Positions 5,843-6,688 of a stretch of 6,688 nucleotides of DNA are shown here, one piece after another. The stretch's first letter is position 1, and every line of letters starts with the position of its first letter. The stretch lies in assembly GCA_003558415.1 (NCBI GenBank), contig PWLT01000402.1, forward strand, positions 1-6,688. Reading direction: 5' to 3'. The position numbers were made by a program, and so were the translations under genes. The notes beneath the pieces are model-generated. The model was not told the origin of the DNA. It ran no database searches and worked only from the letters and a program-made list of their open reading frames with translations. The DNA is from Hyphomicrobiales bacterium. GTDB lineage: Bacteria > Pseudomonadota > Alphaproteobacteria > Rhodobacterales > Rhodobacteraceae.

Positions 5843-6469
5843 TCACAGCCGCGCGCGGATCTCCGTGACCAGCGCGTGCAGCTCCCGCTCCGCCGCCGCG
5901 CTGCGCGGCGCCTCGACCGCGCCCAGCCCGATGCCCAGCGTCTCGGCATAGACGACGCGGTTGGCGAGCGGCGTCTCGGCCAGATCGGCATCCATGCGCG
6001 CCGCGGCCGCGGCAACCTCGGCGCCCAGCCTCGTGCCCGCGCGGGCACGGTTGAGCACGACCAGCGCCCGCCGCCCCTCCCGCCGGGCAAGATCGAGCAC
6101 GCCCTCGGTGGCCCACAGATCGACATGGCTTGACGCGACCGGCACGACCACCAGATCGGCCTCGCGCAGTGCCGGCCGCAGATCGGCGTCGACCTTGGGC
6201 GGCGTGTCGATGATGACGAAATCGGCCGCGCGGCGCAGCTTCTCGCATTCATAGGCCACGCCCCAGGCCGAAGCAGTGGAGAATTCGAGATCGCCCGCGC
6301 CGAGACGCTCGCGCCGGGTCATGAACCAGCGCCCGAGGCTGCCCTGCGGGTCGGTGTCGAGCAGGGCGACGGCGTGACCCTCGCGCGCCAGCATGACAGC
6401 CAGGTTCACCGCCAGCGTGGTCTTGCCCGAGCCGCCCTTCTGCTGGGCGAGCGTGATCACCGAACTCAT
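5843..6469 (-). CDS. Orphan ParA/MinD-family ATPase
   Basis: This 208-residue P-loop ATPase uses the deviant Walker A KGGSGKTT (11-18), with the signature lysine Lys11, followed by the DTDPQGS motif (38-44) and a hydrophobic Walker B, FVIIDTPP (84-91). PVASS at 110-114 and LVVLN at 136-140 complete the ParA core. ParA proteins dimerise on ATP and bind DNA or membrane to position chromosomes, plasmids or protein clusters. It is shorter than chromosomal Soj/ParA (about 250 or more) and lacks an N-terminal DNA-binding extension. There is no MinD-type amphipathic C-terminal helix that I can make out, and no ParB follows. It resembles stand-alone ParA proteins used to place protein complexes, but its cargo cannot be inferred. 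The ATG has AGGGAG 5 nt upstream (6475-6480). Confidence 0.88.
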   Translation of the reverse strand: MSSVITLAQQKGGSGKTTLAVNLAVMLAREGHAVALLDTDPQGSLGRWFMTRRERLGAGDLEFSTASAWGVAYECEKLRRAADFVIIDTPPKVDADLRPALREADLVVVPVASSHVDLWATEGVLDLARREGRRALVVLNRARAGTRLGAEVAAAAARMDADLAETPLANRVVYAETLGIGLGAVEAPRSAAAERELHALVTEIRARL

Positions 6470-6514
6470 CGCGACTCCCTCACGCGGCCGAGGCCGCTTT
6501 CTGCGCTGCGGCGC

Positions 6515-6543
6515 AGCATAGCGGAATCGTGACCCGATTGCAC
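6515..6543 (-). promoter_or_regulatory. Possible promoter of the ParA-like gene (weak)
   Basis: The -35 candidate GTGCAA (6543-6538), a 17-bp spacer and the -10 candidate TATGCT (6520-6515, four of six consensus bases) lie 45 bp before the start codon. Two small inverted repeats follow in the leader: 6505-6510/6512-6517 and 6484-6489/6492-6497 (GCGGCC GA GGCCGC). They might be operator or RNA hairpins. Confidence 0.3.
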
Positions 6544-6565
6544 GCGCCCCGGTAACCGCTCGCGA

Positions 6566-6688
6566 TCACCCTTTCGCGCCGGCGTCGAAGATCGCGTCGA
6601 TCATCGCCTGATTGCCGCGCGAGAATTCGAGCGGGCAGGCAAATTCCCGCTCGCCACGCAGCGCGGCGCCGAAGGCTTCGATCATGAG
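6566..6688 (-). CDS. C-terminal end of a Gfo/Idh/MocA-type oxidoreductase (5' end beyond window)
   Basis: Only the last 40 codons are present, ending in TGA at 6568-6566. The sequence MIEAFGAALRGEREFACPLE followed by a helix FSRGNQAMIDAIFDAGAKG matches the typical end of NAD(P)-dependent Gfo/Idh/MocA sugar or inositol dehydrogenases, where F..A..G....PCPLE.....M.VIDAI is common. The Rossmann domain and catalytic lysine lie outside, so neither substrate nor completeness can be judged. It is upstream of, and on the same strand as, the ParA-like gene, with 96 bp between. I see no clear terminator in that gap. Confidence 0.65.
   Translation of the reverse strand, partial: LMIEAFGAALRGEREFACPLEFSRGNQAMIDAIFDAGAKG

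Overview
The window is GC-rich DNA, with G or C at most third codon positions. The gene content points to an alphaproteobacterium, most likely in or near the Rhodobacterales (roseobacter/Rhodobacter group). Pointers are the XRE regulator overlapping sdhE, a class Ib-type aspartate aminotransferase followed by a small coupled protein that I recall as common in that order, and TTGAAC/TTGGCC-type -35 boxes. This placement rests on memory of the families, not on a search.

Layout. 1-1012 (-): an RhlE-like DEAD-box RNA helicase, cut by the left edge, starting at TTG. 1013-1275: a gene-free, hairpin-rich stretch, probably the helicase leader. 1276-2899 (-): an aspartate aminotransferase and a small conserved protein of unknown function, 4 nt apart. 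2900-2982: a compact divergent control region whose two predicted promoters overlap at their -10 boxes inside a perfect 9-bp inverted repeat. 2983-3653 (+): an XRE-type regulator overlapping sdhE (succinate dehydrogenase flavinylation factor) by ATGA. 3736-4233 (+): a MarR-type regulator. 4439-4885 (-): a TerB-like protein with a predicted leaderless promoter. 4961-5622 (-): two small alpha/beta-barrel proteins, an ABM-domain protein and then a DUF1330 protein. 5843-6469 (-): an orphan ParA/MinD-like ATPase. 6566-6688 (-): the last 40 residues of a Gfo/Idh/MocA-type oxidoreductase.

Most of the genes are housekeeping or small regulatory genes, and I see no defence, secretion or biosynthetic island. 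The most notable signal is non-coding: two copies of a roughly 160-bp palindromic element (about 4230-4392 and 5654-5815). Both have related inverted ends, a two-part hairpin with a run of unpaired G on one side, and a second hairpin. The outer-stem sequences differ between copies while the pairing is kept, which suggests the fold is what is conserved. A fifth solitary end lies at 4413-4436. Copy 1 also contains a very compact potential G-quadruplex, and its first bases form the stop codon of the MarR gene.
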